Assembly (NCBI RefSeq): GCF_009687865.1
Contig: NZ_BLAE01000023.1
Location: forward strand, 1-64,000
Origin: Acrocarpospora macrocephala
GTDB taxonomy: Bacteria; Actinomycetota; Actinomycetes; Streptosporangiales; Streptosporangiaceae
Length of the DNA stretch: 64,000 nucleotides
Direction: 5' to 3'
Shown here: positions 8,959 through 17,149 of the stretch, one piece after another
Layout: the number at the start of each line of letters is the position of its first letter
Numbering within the stretch: position 1 is the first letter of the stretch
The notes under the pieces: generated by a model
Told to the model about the DNA's origin: nothing
Databases searched by the model: none
Seen by the model: the letters and a program-made list of their open reading frames with translations, nothing else
Translations under genes and position numbers: made by a program

Positions 8959-8998
8959 TTCCGGAATTGATATTGTTTATCTGGTATAAGTTCTGGTG
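8954..8998 (+). promoter_or_regulatory. Candidate leaderless promoter and palindromic operator of the toxin-antitoxin operon
   Basis: A perfect 12-bp palindrome AATTCCGGAATT lies at 8957-8968 and overlaps a consensus TATAAT (8954-8959). A second -10-like TATAAG sits at 8985-8990, which would put transcription start at or next to the GTG at 8998. No Shine-Dalgarno sequence precedes that GTG. This suits a leaderless mRNA repressed by the antitoxin or complex, as is common for toxin-antitoxin loci. No well-placed -35 was found. Confidence 0.45.
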
Positions 8999-9621
8999 TG
9001 GCGAGTGATCCGGAACTCATCAGCCTGTTGCTCGATCATCTGGAGGATGTCCGCGGCCGGTTGAGCGCTCCCCGGCGGGCGCGCCTCGACGGGCTCATCA
9101 AGGACCTTCAGGACGCGGGCGGCGATACCGCCGCCATCGGCGAACTGGCCGTCGAGCTGCGGATCGAGCTCCAGCTGGCCGGGCTGCCCGAAGACCATCC
9201 GGTACGGCGTGCGCTCCCCACCGGGTCCCGGCTGAATCCGGCGTTTCCGGTTGTCGACTGGGGCGATGTGATCGCGCGGCTGCAGCCGGAAGATCTGCGC
9301 AGGGTGATTCATCGAAAGCTGCTGGCGGCTCCGGCGTATCGGCTGGATGAGGTGGAGGGACACGACGATCCCGATCTCATCCGGCTGGAGCGGGCGGATG
9401 GGGTTGTGCAGGTGCCCGCCTTCCAGTTCAGGGAGCGGCGGCCGCGGGCGCTGGTGTTGCGGATCAATCGGTTGCTGGAGGCTGATGAGGATCCGTGGGG
9501 GGTCGCGGGGTGGTGGCTGGGGCCGAACGCCTGGCTGGGGAGTGTTCCGGCTGAACTGCTGGATCAGCCGAGGGAGCCGGATCTGATGCTGGCGGCCCGC
9601 GCGCTCGTGGAGGGGCCGTGA
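8998..9621 (+). CDS. MbcA/ParS-like antitoxin of a RES-type toxin-antitoxin pair
   Basis: A 207-residue protein whose C-terminal half matches the MbcA/ParS toxin-binding (DUF2384-like) pattern. It reads LIRLE, then VQVPAFQF near residue 139, then LRINRLLEADEDPWGVAGWW, PNAWLG and a final PAELL helix. That pattern normally ends antitoxins that neutralise RES-domain NAD-degrading toxins. The N-terminal part is helical with no obvious helix-turn-helix. The start is a GTG at 8998, apparently leaderless. Its TGA (9619-9621) overlaps an ATG (TGATG). Because of a 101-bp duplication this ATG now opens a 33-codon mini-ORF rather than the toxin. Confidence 0.75.
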   Translation: MASDPELISLLLDHLEDVRGRLSAPRRARLDGLIKDLQDAGGDTAAIGELAVELRIELQLAGLPEDHPVRRALPTGSRLNPAFPVVDWGDVIARLQPEDLRRVIHRKLLAAPAYRLDEVEGHDDPDLIRLERADGVVQVPAFQFRERRPRALVLRINRLLEADEDPWGVAGWWLGPNAWLGSVPAELLDQPREPDLMLAARALVEGP

Positions 9622-9750
9622 TGCCGGTTCCGGCGCCGCCGGCGCGTTGCGCTGAACCGCTGGATCAGCTCAGGGAGCCAGATCTGATGCTGGCGGCCCG
9701 CGCGCTCGCCGAGGGGCCCTGATGCCGGTTCCGGCGCCGCCGGCGCGTTG
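9550..9750 (+). repeat. 101-bp tandem duplication across the antitoxin-toxin junction
   Basis: Bases 9550-9649 and 9651-9750 are near-identical 100-bp copies with a 101-base period. Each contains the last codons of the antitoxin, the TGATG stop-start overlap and the first nine codons of the toxin. The few differences (for example GTGGAG versus GCCGAG before the stop) suggest the copies have begun to diverge. Confidence 0.9.
9621..9722 (+). CDS. 33-residue mini-ORF created by the duplication, couples antitoxin to toxin
   Basis: Starts at the ATG of the first TGATG (9621) and stops at the TGA of the second TGATG (9720-9722). Its product joins the first nine residues of the toxin (MPVPAPPAR) to the tail of the antitoxin (DLMLAARALAEGP). 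Because 101 is not a multiple of three, the duplication converts one overlap into a chain of two. Ribosomes finishing the antitoxin can pass through this ORF and re-initiate at the toxin ATG. It may also make a small peptide. Expression is inferred only from its coupling geometry. Confidence 0.55.
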   Translation: MPVPAPPARCAEPLDQLREPDLMLAARALAEGP

Positions 9751-10399
9751 TCCGAATTCGCCGCGATCTCAGGTGATTCCGGCGGGTACCCGGCTGTGGC
9801 GGGTGCATGGCGCCGAGCTTTCCGCGGCGTCGTTCAATCCCACGCAGACCGATCCGCATTGGGGTGGTGGCCGCTTCGACAGTACGAAGCTTTGCGAACC
9901 GCCCTATTCCTACCTTTACGCGGCGCATGATCCGGGCACCGCGCTCGCTGAGACGGTGATGCGGGACATTCCGTTCTCCGATCGTGGCCACTGTTCCGTG
10001 CCACGTAAGGCGATCAAGGGGCGGATGTTGTCGCAGATCGAGCTTGTCCGGGATGTCACCGTGCTTGAGCTGGTCAAACCTGATGATTTCACGGGGGTGT
10101 GCGCGAAGATCTCACTGATTCGGGCCGATGCCGCGGAGTATGGGCTGACTCGACGCTGGGCGGACTGGCTGCGCCGGAACCAGGCGTGGGCGGAGGGGTT
10201 TCGCTGGCAGTCCAATCCGAGCACGACCAATTTGGTGTTGGTCTTCTTCGGCGATCGCTGCGACAACGGCGACGCCGTTCGCCACGTGGCTGGGAGCGGT
10301 GTCCTCCTGGATGACCCTGGCTACCTGGACGAACTGAACAAATCTCTTCGTCCGTATGGTGGCTACGTGCATCCCCTCAGGAAACGCCCTGGTGGGTGA
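9722..10399 (+). CDS. RES-domain toxin (NAD+ degrading), partner of the MbcA-like antitoxin
   Basis: A 225-residue RES-family protein. Family landmarks are RLWRVHG near residue 24, a GGGRFDS segment near 47, the YLYAAHDPGTALAETV core with the conserved Glu near 71-86, and a later Ser/Thr/Asn patch in WQSNPSTTNLVL. Characterised RES toxins (MbcT of Mycobacterium tuberculosis, and RES toxins of other bacteria) degrade NAD+. Activity here is inferred from the domain. ATG 9722 overlaps the stop of the preceding mini-ORF. The 3' end overlaps the convergent CHAT gene by 23 bp. Confidence 0.8.
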   Translation: MPVPAPPARCPNSPRSQVIPAGTRLWRVHGAELSAASFNPTQTDPHWGGGRFDSTKLCEPPYSYLYAAHDPGTALAETVMRDIPFSDRGHCSVPRKAIKGRMLSQIELVRDVTVLELVKPDDFTGVCAKISLIRADAAEYGLTRRWADWLRRNQAWAEGFRWQSNPSTTNLVLVFFGDRCDNGDAVRHVAGSGVLLDDPGYLDELNKSLRPYGGYVHPLRKRPGG

Positions 10400-13300
10400 A
10401 CGCGGCCCAGATCGCCGGATCCGCGAAGTCCAGCTCCCCGATCACCTCGACAAGCTCCTGGGCAAGGTCGTCCGGCACCCGCCGCCCCGGATCCAACATC
10501 CACCGCTGCGCCCGGGCAAGGGCCATGCTCGGCTCCCCCTCACCCAGGAAACGATGAAATATCACCATAAAGACAGCTGTGCGGACATTGTCATCGATTG
10601 CCCATCTTGATCCGACAACTCCCCGGGCACCCGCCGCGAGGAACGCCGTGGCCAGGGTCAATGCCTCATCGTGATCCCCGTCCGACAAGTCACTAGTACA
10701 AGCGGACAGCACCACAAGCCCACCCCCCACCCCACCACCCCGGCCAAGCACCCGCTGCACCGGAACCTTCTCCCCATCAGCCACTTCCAACGCCGAATCC
10801 GCCGAAATCACCGAAGACCGGGCATGCCCCGCGAAGTGCACCACCGAATACCCACCCCCGACAACATCGAGCACCGCCTCCGCCGTAGCGGCCGGCACAT
10901 CGCGACTACGCAACCACTTCCCCAGCCGAACGGCTCCGGGGTATTCGTGTTCAAAGAGCCGCGCACACTCCCACATGGCCCAGGCAAGATCAGGACTAGA
11001 AATCAACACAGGCGCCTGACGCGGCGGCAACACCGGCCGAGCCGCAGCCGCGACCAACTGCCTGGCGGACGCCACATACGAGATCGTCGCCCGCTGACAC
11101 GCATACACCCGCCCGACATTTGCCGAAATTTCCCCAATCGGCTTGGGAGCGGGATCTCTACGCGAGTGGGGTGCAGATGCGCGACCAGCAAAGTGGGCTG
11201 GATCCGGAGAGACAAGATCGGCATTCCCCCCAGACAGATGCCCAGCATCTTCGGACACGGCACCGGCAATCCCACCGGGCACGCGCACCGCATCCCCCGA
11301 CGCAACACCGGCGGCCCCGCCTGACAAAAGCCCGGCATCGCCAGACACAGCACCGGCAATCCCACCAGGCACGCGGGCCGCATGCCAAGGGACGATTCCG
11401 AGGGTTCCTCCTGGGACCAGGACGATGGACGGTTCGTCTTCGTTGATTTCCTTGAGGATTGTCGTCATCGCTGCTTCGCCGGCCCAGTCGCAGAGGTCGG
11501 TCAGTGCCTGGCGCCACCTGAGTTCGGCCCCGGAAACCCCGTTGACCAGCTCGTTCTGGGCGCGCTGGTAACGGTCAACGGGGCTGTTGCGGCCAGCGTC
11601 GAGTTGCGGCAGAACGGTCGTCGTGACCGTTCCGTTCGCCAGGACGGTCAGTGCCCTGCCTGGTCCGAATTCGCTGCGAGGGAGGAGATAGACCAAGGCG
11701 TGGCGGTTGGCTTCGCGGAGGGTTTGCGCGATTTCCGCTGGGCCTGGTGGGGTGAGGAGCGCGGCCAGAGAGGTGTCTTCGATGGCGGCGAGGACGCGGT
11801 GCCGGAGGTCGCCGGGAATCATCAGGCCGGGGGTTCTGATCCGGCCTTCGGGGCCGAGTTCGACGGCGGCGGTTTCCCAGGGGCACGTGGACGTCTCGGT
11901 GCTCAGGTGGGCTTGCCATTCTTCGGCCAGGGAGTCGTGGCCTTGGTCGCGGAGTAGAGCGGGAAGGGCGTCCGCGGCGGTGGCGGAGTGCAGGACCATG
12001 GCGCGGCCGAGTTCGAGGGCCTCGATCGCCGCTTCCGGCCAGCCATCGGCGAGAGCCCAGTGCACGGTTTCCAGGGTGTCGTCGCGGGCGGCCTTGGACA
12101 TGGCCAAGCCACGTTCCGCGCCGGTCTGCAGGAGCACGTCGGCGAGGCGTTCACGGAGCGCGCGCAACCCGGTGTCGACAGCGCGAGGGTCGCCTTTGAG
12201 GCGGTATGCCTGGGCGAGGTCCACGAGCAGGATGGGGTAGACGCCATCCAGCGGACCGGTTCTCCGGTCCCGGATGACCGCTTCCAGATGAGCGATGCCC
12301 TGGTCCAGATCCCCTCGCTGCCCTCGAATACGGGACCGCTGGATGAGCGCGCTGCCCAGAACGTAGCGATGCGCCCCGGTTTCTCCCACGTAGCTGTCCG
12401 GGGCGGCGACAACCTCGGTGAGGGTCTGGATGCCCTGATCGAGCAGACGCCGATCACCAGCGGTCAGGCCCTTCATGACGGCAGCCAGCCCAGCCTGCCC
12501 ACGCAACGCTCGCCCATAAAGCCCATCAGCACCAAATCCAGAACCAAACACTGACCCAGAACCGGAGCCCAACCCGGCCCACGAACCAACCGACCCCGAT
12601 TCCAAGCCAACCGACCCCGGCTGAGCCGATCCCAACCCAGAACTGGACTCCGACCGAGCCGACCCCGACCCCGAACTGGACTCCGACCGAGCCGACTCCG
12701 ACCCCGAACCAACCGACCTCCACCCCGACGAAGCCGCCCCCAGCCCGGAATCGGAGCCCGAGCCAACCGAACCCGAGTGAGCCGACCCCGACCCAGAACC
12801 AACCGAACCCGAGTGAGCCGGTCCCGACCCAGAACCGGACTGCGACCGAGCCGACCCTGACCCCGAACCAACCGACCTCCACCCCGACGAAGCCGCCCCC
12901 AGCCCGGAATCGGAGCCCGAGCCAACCGAACCCGAACGAGCCGACCCGAGCCCAGATCCGAGCCCGGACCCGGCTGCCATCAATTGGTCGAGGGCGGTCG
13001 AGATCGTTCGGGGATCGCCGCTGGTCAGGCCGTGTACTCCATGGGCCCAGGCTCGGAGGGAATTGACCATGGGCAGTTCCGGATGTCCGGGTGGTGTCAG
13101 TGCGCCGATTCGGTCCAGGTCGGCGATCATTTGGGCGGCGGTTCGCGGGTTCTGTCGTTGGAGGTAGTGGTTGAAGCGCACCAGGACGCGTAGTAGCCAC
13201 GCCGCCCGGCGGTCGAGCGTGCCTGGGGCGTACTCGGGGGTGTTCATGGCCGCCAGGATGGTGTCGACCTCGTCGAGGTAGTGCCCGGCCGCGTCGAGGA

Positions 13301-14900
13301 GTGCGAGGTCGCGGGTCGTGCCGTACCGGTCGGTCATGGCGGACGCGGCGATGAAGAGGAGCGGGACCCGCAGGGGATCTTCGGGGCGGTAGGCGTCGAT
13401 GGCCTGGCGGAGGTGGGTGATGCCCTGGTCGTAGTCGGGGCCGGAGCTGTTCCTGGCCGCGCGGGCCACGTGGGCGCTGCCGAGCACGACGTGCACGGAG
13501 GCGGCGTCGATCCCGAGGCCGGCGGGGTCGATCATGGCGGGCAGGTCGGTGAGCACACGGTCGAGGTCGGCGCCCATGGGATCCACGCGCAATGTGGTCA
13601 GCACCGCGCCGGACAGCAGCACGAAGGTGCGGGCCCGGAGCGGGTTGCCTTCGGGCATCTCGGTGATGGCGGTCACCAGCAGCTCCACGGCCTCCTCGCA
13701 GTCACGCTTCACCGCGAAGGCCGCTCCCCGCTGCCCGATGGCCGCGCCGAGCCGGCTGAGCAGCCACGGCCGCAGCATGTGCCCTTCGGGCAGTTCCGCC
13801 AGAGCGACCCTCAGCTCCTCGATGCGCGCGTCCAGCTTCTCGCCCGCCCCCAGAACCGGATCCATCTCCTCCTGAAGCACGGCCGACAAGCCGACCATCT
13901 CGGTCCGCCGCGGATCATCGGCCGGAAGCCGATCCGCCATGGCTCGCACGGTGGCCGTGGCCTGAAGCGAATCCCCGCCGTTGATCCCGGCCTCGGCGAG
14001 CACGACCATCGACAACAACGCCGCGACGTCCTGATTGCCGGGACTCAGCTCGGCGGCACGTTCCAAATGCACCCGCGCCTCCACGATCCGGTCAACGTTG
14101 GCCGGCAGATTCATCGCCTCCGTCGCCCGCACCGCCATCCCTAGATCGAACTCCCCAGGCGGCGGCGCGAACCCACGTAATAGCAGCTCCCCCAGATACC
14201 CGTGCGCCCGGGCCTCCAGCGGCGTCCCGGCCACCTCAGGCTCGGCGAGCGTGCGCCGCACCCAGTCGGCGGCGGTGTCGGCGTCGCCGCGGGTGTCGTA
14301 CGACAAAGCCAGGTTGCGCCCCAGCTCGACCCGCAAGCCGTCATCCTCGACGAGCCCGTGCGCCGAAGCCATCAGTTCGATGGCCCGATCGATCTCTCCG
14401 GGGGAGGACGTCAACGCCCGGAACCCGACCGCAAGCCCGAGCCTGGCCCGGACCTCCGGATCGTCCTGAAGATCGAGAAGCTCCTCCAGGCAGGCGATGA
14501 TCCGGCCCAGCGGCCGGGGCGCGGGCTGGTCGCCCTCCTGCGTCAGATACTCGATCGCCAGCTGATACAGCAACTCCCCCCGGCCCTCGTCGCCGGGCGG
14601 CAGCAGCGTGAGCGCCTCCTCCAGGTAGCCGGTCGCGTGCGCCCCATCGGCCGGATCCTGGGTGAGCGCGAACGAGCACGACCGCGCCAGCCCGGCCAGT
14701 TGCAGCGCGCCCGCGTCCCGATCCCGCGCCAGGATCCATTCGGCGTGCTCCAGCAACTCCCGCACATCCGCCGGTTCCAGGTCCTCGGTCTCGGCGAGCA
14801 GATCCACCAGCGCCCAGGCCAGCTCCCACCGCCACACACCCTCGTCGGCCGTCCCCCGCCGCACCCGCAGAGCCGCGACCCGCGCCGCGAATTCACTCAC
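10377..14900 (-). CDS. Large TPR-CHAT protease (caspase-like) with repeat expansions
   Basis: This 1507-residue protein has a long helical TPR-like region (about 1-1150) and a C-terminal CHAT domain, a caspase-fold cysteine protease. The likely catalytic residues are in VVHFAGHA (His1355/His1359) and VVLSACTSD (Cys1401). CHAT proteins with TPRs act as proteolytic effectors in bacterial conflict systems such as the gRAMP-associated Craspase. Two low-complexity inserts stand out: a Gly/Ser stretch at about 640-790, built from short DNA repeats (12540-12975), and a GGIAGAVSGDAG-type repeat at about 1171-1245 with a 90-bp period. It is divergent from the grpE-Hsp70-GTPase operon, which suggests it is the effector of that system. 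The start is ATG 14900, 168 bp from grpE. Confidence 0.88.
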   Translation of the reverse strand: MSEFAARVAALRVRRGTADEGVWRWELAWALVDLLAETEDLEPADVRELLEHAEWILARDRDAGALQLAGLARSCSFALTQDPADGAHATGYLEEALTLLPPGDEGRGELLYQLAIEYLTQEGDQPAPRPLGRIIACLEELLDLQDDPEVRARLGLAVGFRALTSSPGEIDRAIELMASAHGLVEDDGLRVELGRNLALSYDTRGDADTAADWVRRTLAEPEVAGTPLEARAHGYLGELLLRGFAPPPGEFDLGMAVRATEAMNLPANVDRIVEARVHLERAAELSPGNQDVAALLSMVVLAEAGINGGDSLQATATVRAMADRLPADDPRRTEMVGLSAVLQEEMDPVLGAGEKLDARIEELRVALAELPEGHMLRPWLLSRLGAAIGQRGAAFAVKRDCEEAVELLVTAITEMPEGNPLRARTFVLLSGAVLTTLRVDPMGADLDRVLTDLPAMIDPAGLGIDAASVHVVLGSAHVARAARNSSGPDYDQGITHLRQAIDAYRPEDPLRVPLLFIAASAMTDRYGTTRDLALLDAAGHYLDEVDTILAAMNTPEYAPGTLDRRAAWLLRVLVRFNHYLQRQNPRTAAQMIADLDRIGALTPPGHPELPMVNSLRAWAHGVHGLTSGDPRTISTALDQLMAAGSGLGSGLGSARSGSVGSGSDSGLGAASSGWRSVGSGSGSARSQSGSGSGPAHSGSVGSGSGSAHSGSVGSGSDSGLGAASSGWRSVGSGSESARSESSSGSGSARSESSSGLGSAQPGSVGLESGSVGSWAGLGSGSGSVFGSGFGADGLYGRALRGQAGLAAVMKGLTAGDRRLLDQGIQTLTEVVAAPDSYVGETGAHRYVLGSALIQRSRIRGQRGDLDQGIAHLEAVIRDRRTGPLDGVYPILLVDLAQAYRLKGDPRAVDTGLRALRERLADVLLQTGAERGLAMSKAARDDTLETVHWALADGWPEAAIEALELGRAMVLHSATAADALPALLRDQGHDSLAEEWQAHLSTETSTCPWETAAVELGPEGRIRTPGLMIPGDLRHRVLAAIEDTSLAALLTPPGPAEIAQTLREANRHALVYLLPRSEFGPGRALTVLANGTVTTTVLPQLDAGRNSPVDRYQRAQNELVNGVSGAELRWRQALTDLCDWAGEAAMTTILKEINEDEPSIVLVPGGTLGIVPWHAARVPGGIAGAVSGDAGLLSGGAAGVASGDAVRVPGGIAGAVSEDAGHLSGGNADLVSPDPAHFAGRASAPHSRRDPAPKPIGEISANVGRVYACQRATISYVASARQLVAAAARPVLPPRQAPVLISSPDLAWAMWECARLFEHEYPGAVRLGKWLRSRDVPAATAEAVLDVVGGGYSVVHFAGHARSSVISADSALEVADGEKVPVQRVLGRGGGVGGGLVVLSACTSDLSDGDHDEALTLATAFLAAGARGVVGSRWAIDDNVRTAVFMVIFHRFLGEGEPSMALARAQRWMLDPGRRVPDDLAQELVEVIGELDFADPAIWAAFTHQGVS
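11261..11385. repeat. 90-bp period direct repeat inside the CHAT gene
   Basis: The sequence CACCGGCAATCCCACC recurs at 11261 and 11351 with matching flanks, giving a 30-residue protein repeat between the TPR and CHAT parts. Unit divergence is low, so the expansion looks recent. Confidence 0.7.
12540..12975. repeat. Low-complexity repeat tract encoding Gly/Ser-rich segment of the CHAT protein
   Basis: A run of short, overlapping direct repeats built from CCGACCCCGA- and GAACCAACCGA-like words. One larger block, containing GACCTCCACCCCGACGAAGC, occurs twice (about 12716 and 12869). It encodes GSGS, SARS and SVGSGS patterns. Frame is kept throughout. Confidence 0.8.
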
Positions 14901-14967
14901 CGTTCCGCCCTCCCGAGATAGAGCGAACTCTAGTCCTCCCTCCCCCCAAAGGCATGGGTAACTAAAA

Positions 14968-14996
14968 TTGACCTATCCGCTATATGCCACTAATCC
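14968..14996 (+). promoter_or_regulatory. Candidate vegetative promoter of the grpE-Hsp70 operon
   Basis: TTGACC (14968-14973) is followed after 17 bases by TAATCC (14991-14996), in an unusually AT-rich patch of the divergent intergenic region, 72 bp before the grpE ATG. No HspR (HAIR) or CIRCE inverted repeat is seen, so heat-shock control by those repressors is not indicated. Confidence 0.5.
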
Positions 14997-15068
14997 GGAT
15001 TTATATTGCGCGAGGTTGGAAAATTGCTGACACTTGCGCCGTGGTGTCCCCAAGGATCAGGACCCGGC

Positions 15069-15563
15069 ATGCTGCCTGAGCAGGACGAGGAAGTTGATCT
15101 AGAGAACGGCTTGGCACGGCTCACCGAGCAGGTGTCCCGCGAGCACGAGCGGGCCGCGCACCGCGAGCAGATCATCGACCGCCTGCACGCCGAGAACCAG
15201 GACCTGCGCCGCGGCCTGCTCCAGGAGGCCCTCACCCCGGTCCGCTCCGGCCTCTACCGCCTGTACGACTCGGTCACCCGCGAAGCCACCCGGCGAGAAG
15301 GAGCCGACCCCGTCGTCCCCCTGCTGGAGGCGATCGCCGAGGAGGTGGCCGAAGTCCTCGCCCGTACCGGCGCGGAACGCCTGGAGGTCTCCCCCGGCGA
15401 CCCGTACGACCCGGCCCTGCACCGCCCGCTCCGCACCGAACCCGGCGAGGACGGCCTGGTCATCGCCGTGATCTCGGACGGGTTCAGGCTGGCCGAGCAG
15501 GACCGTGTACTCCGCAAGGCCGGTGTGGTCATCGGCAGGAACGTCAACGAGGAGAACGATTGA
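15069..15563 (+). CDS. GrpE-like nucleotide-exchange factor
   Basis: A 164-residue protein with an acidic N-terminus, a long heptad-rich helix (about 10-60, LARLTEQVSREHERAAHREQ) and a small beta-rich C-terminal domain with VIGRNVN near the end. This is the GrpE plan, and an Hsp70 gene follows with a one-base stop-start overlap. It is less conserved than housekeeping GrpE and probably serves only the adjacent Hsp70. ATG 15069 has AGGA 6 bases upstream; the frame is also open to a TTG at 15006. First gene of a seven-ORF operon with gaps of at most four bases. Confidence 0.78.
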   Translation: MLPEQDEEVDLENGLARLTEQVSREHERAAHREQIIDRLHAENQDLRRGLLQEALTPVRSGLYRLYDSVTREATRREGADPVVPLLEAIAEEVAEVLARTGAERLEVSPGDPYDPALHRPLRTEPGEDGLVIAVISDGFRLAEQDRVLRKAGVVIGRNVNEEND

Positions 15564-17146
15564 TGGCTGTGCACGGGATCGACCTCGGCACCACCTACTC
15601 CTGCATCGCCAGTGTGGACGACGTGAGCCGCCCGACGGTGCACCGCAACCAGGAGGACACCGACACCACGCCCTCGGTCGTCTTCTTCGAGACCCCCGAC
15701 AACGTGGTGGTCGGCCAGACAGCTAAGGACAGCGCGGTCATCGAACCCGATCTGGTGGTGAGCCGGATCAAGCGCGACATGGGCCACGAGGTCACCCGGA
15801 CCATGCACGGCCGGCCGTACACGCCGGAGGAGATCTCCGCGTTCGTGCTGCGCAAGCTGGCCGAGGACGCGCGGACGGCGACCGGGATCACGGTCGGCGA
15901 CGTGGTCATCACCGTCCCGGCGTACTTCGGGGCGGCCGAGCGGGACGCGACCCGCAAGGCGGGGCAGATCGCCGGGCTGAACGTGATCGACATCATCTCC
16001 GAGCCGATCGCCGCCGCGATCACCTACGGCGTGCTCAACCCGGGCCAGGACGCCCGCATCCTCGTGTACGACCTGGGTGGCGGCACCTTCGACACCACCG
16101 TCATCGCCCTGGTGGACGGCGACATCGAGGTCGTCTGCACCGACGGCGACCACGAGCTGGGCGGCGCCGACTGGGACGACCGGCTGGTGGAGCACTTAGC
16201 CGAGCGGTTCCGGCAGGAGCACCCGGACGTGGCCGACCCGTTGGACGACAAGCAGACCGAGCAGCAGCTGCGCCGCGACGCCGAGGAGCTGAAGAAGACG
16301 CTCACCACCCGGACCAAGCACGTGGTCCGGGTCATGCACGAGGGCCGGGTGGCCAAGGTCGAGATCACCCGGGAGGAGTTCGAGGGCCTCACCCGCGACC
16401 TGCTGGACCGCACGATCGACATCACCCGCAAGACGCTGAACACCGCGCGGGCCAAGGGCGTGGACGGCTTCGACCACCTGGTGCTGGTCGGCGGCTCGGC
16501 CAAGATGCCCGCGGTGACCGAGGCGCTGACCAAGGAGCTCGGGGTCGCGCCGCGGCTGCAGGACCCGGATCTGGCCGTGGCGAAGGGCGCCGCGCTGTAC
16601 GCGTTCGAGGAGACCTACCGGCGGCTGCTCAGCGCCGGTGACCGGGGCAGGGCCGAGGAGATGGCCGCGCGGGCGGGCCTGTCCGACGGCCAGCGGCAGC
16701 AGATCGCCGGGCGCACCATCAAGACGGTCGCGTCCCGCGCGTTCGGCATCAAGGCGACCGCCAGCAACACCCGCCGCGAGTACGTGGCGCACCTGGTCAA
16801 CGCCAACGACCCGCTGCCCGCCGACGTCACCGAGGGCTTCGCCACCCTGGACGACTTCCAGACCCGGGTGGCCATCGAGGTCATGGAGCAGGCGGGCGCG
16901 GTCGCCTCGGACGCCATCGAGGACAACAACAAGATCGCCGAAGGGGATCTGAAGATCCCGCCGGGCAAGCCGGCCGGATTCCCGATCGAGGTCACCTTCT
17001 CCCTGGACACCTCCGGCCTGCTGCACGTCACCGCCAGGGAGGACGAGAGCGGGGAACGGCTGGAGCTGAGCGTGCGGATCGGCGGCATGTCCGAGGAGGA
17101 AGTGGCGGAGTCGCGGGCGGCGCTGGCCCGCGTCCAGGTGAGCTGA
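15563..17146 (+). CDS. Hsp70-family chaperone (accessory DnaK-like)
   Basis: A 527-residue Hsp70 ATPase. Phosphate-1 motif GIDLGTTYSCI is at residues 5-15, YDLGGGTFDTTV is near 169-180 and the adenosine motif LVGGSAKMP is near 310. A substrate-binding beta domain follows, but at 527 residues the C-terminal helical lid is truncated compared with housekeeping DnaK (about 610-640). The middle of the C-terminal half also diverges. It sits between grpE and an FN3 protein, in an operon with two GTPases, so it is probably a dedicated chaperone or switch of the conflict system rather than the cell's DnaK. ATG 15563 overlaps the grpE stop. Confidence 0.9.
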   Translation: MAVHGIDLGTTYSCIASVDDVSRPTVHRNQEDTDTTPSVVFFETPDNVVVGQTAKDSAVIEPDLVVSRIKRDMGHEVTRTMHGRPYTPEEISAFVLRKLAEDARTATGITVGDVVITVPAYFGAAERDATRKAGQIAGLNVIDIISEPIAAAITYGVLNPGQDARILVYDLGGGTFDTTVIALVDGDIEVVCTDGDHELGGADWDDRLVEHLAERFRQEHPDVADPLDDKQTEQQLRRDAEELKKTLTTRTKHVVRVMHEGRVAKVEITREEFEGLTRDLLDRTIDITRKTLNTARAKGVDGFDHLVLVGGSAKMPAVTEALTKELGVAPRLQDPDLAVAKGAALYAFEETYRRLLSAGDRGRAEEMAARAGLSDGQRQQIAGRTIKTVASRAFGIKATASNTRREYVAHLVNANDPLPADVTEGFATLDDFQTRVAIEVMEQAGAVASDAIEDNNKIAEGDLKIPPGKPAGFPIEVTFSLDTSGLLHVTAREDESGERLELSVRIGGMSEEEVAESRAALARVQVS

Positions 17147-17149
17147 GCC

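Noticed and set aside
12540-12975. Considered as a CRISPR array
   Set aside because: Repeats are short, overlapping, of varied length and in coding frame within the CHAT gene. There are no unique spacers and no cas genes.
14901-15068. HspR (HAIR) or CIRCE heat-shock operator before grpE
   Set aside because: No CTTGAGT-n7-ACTCAAG or TTAGCACTC-n9-GAGTGCTAA match could be found.
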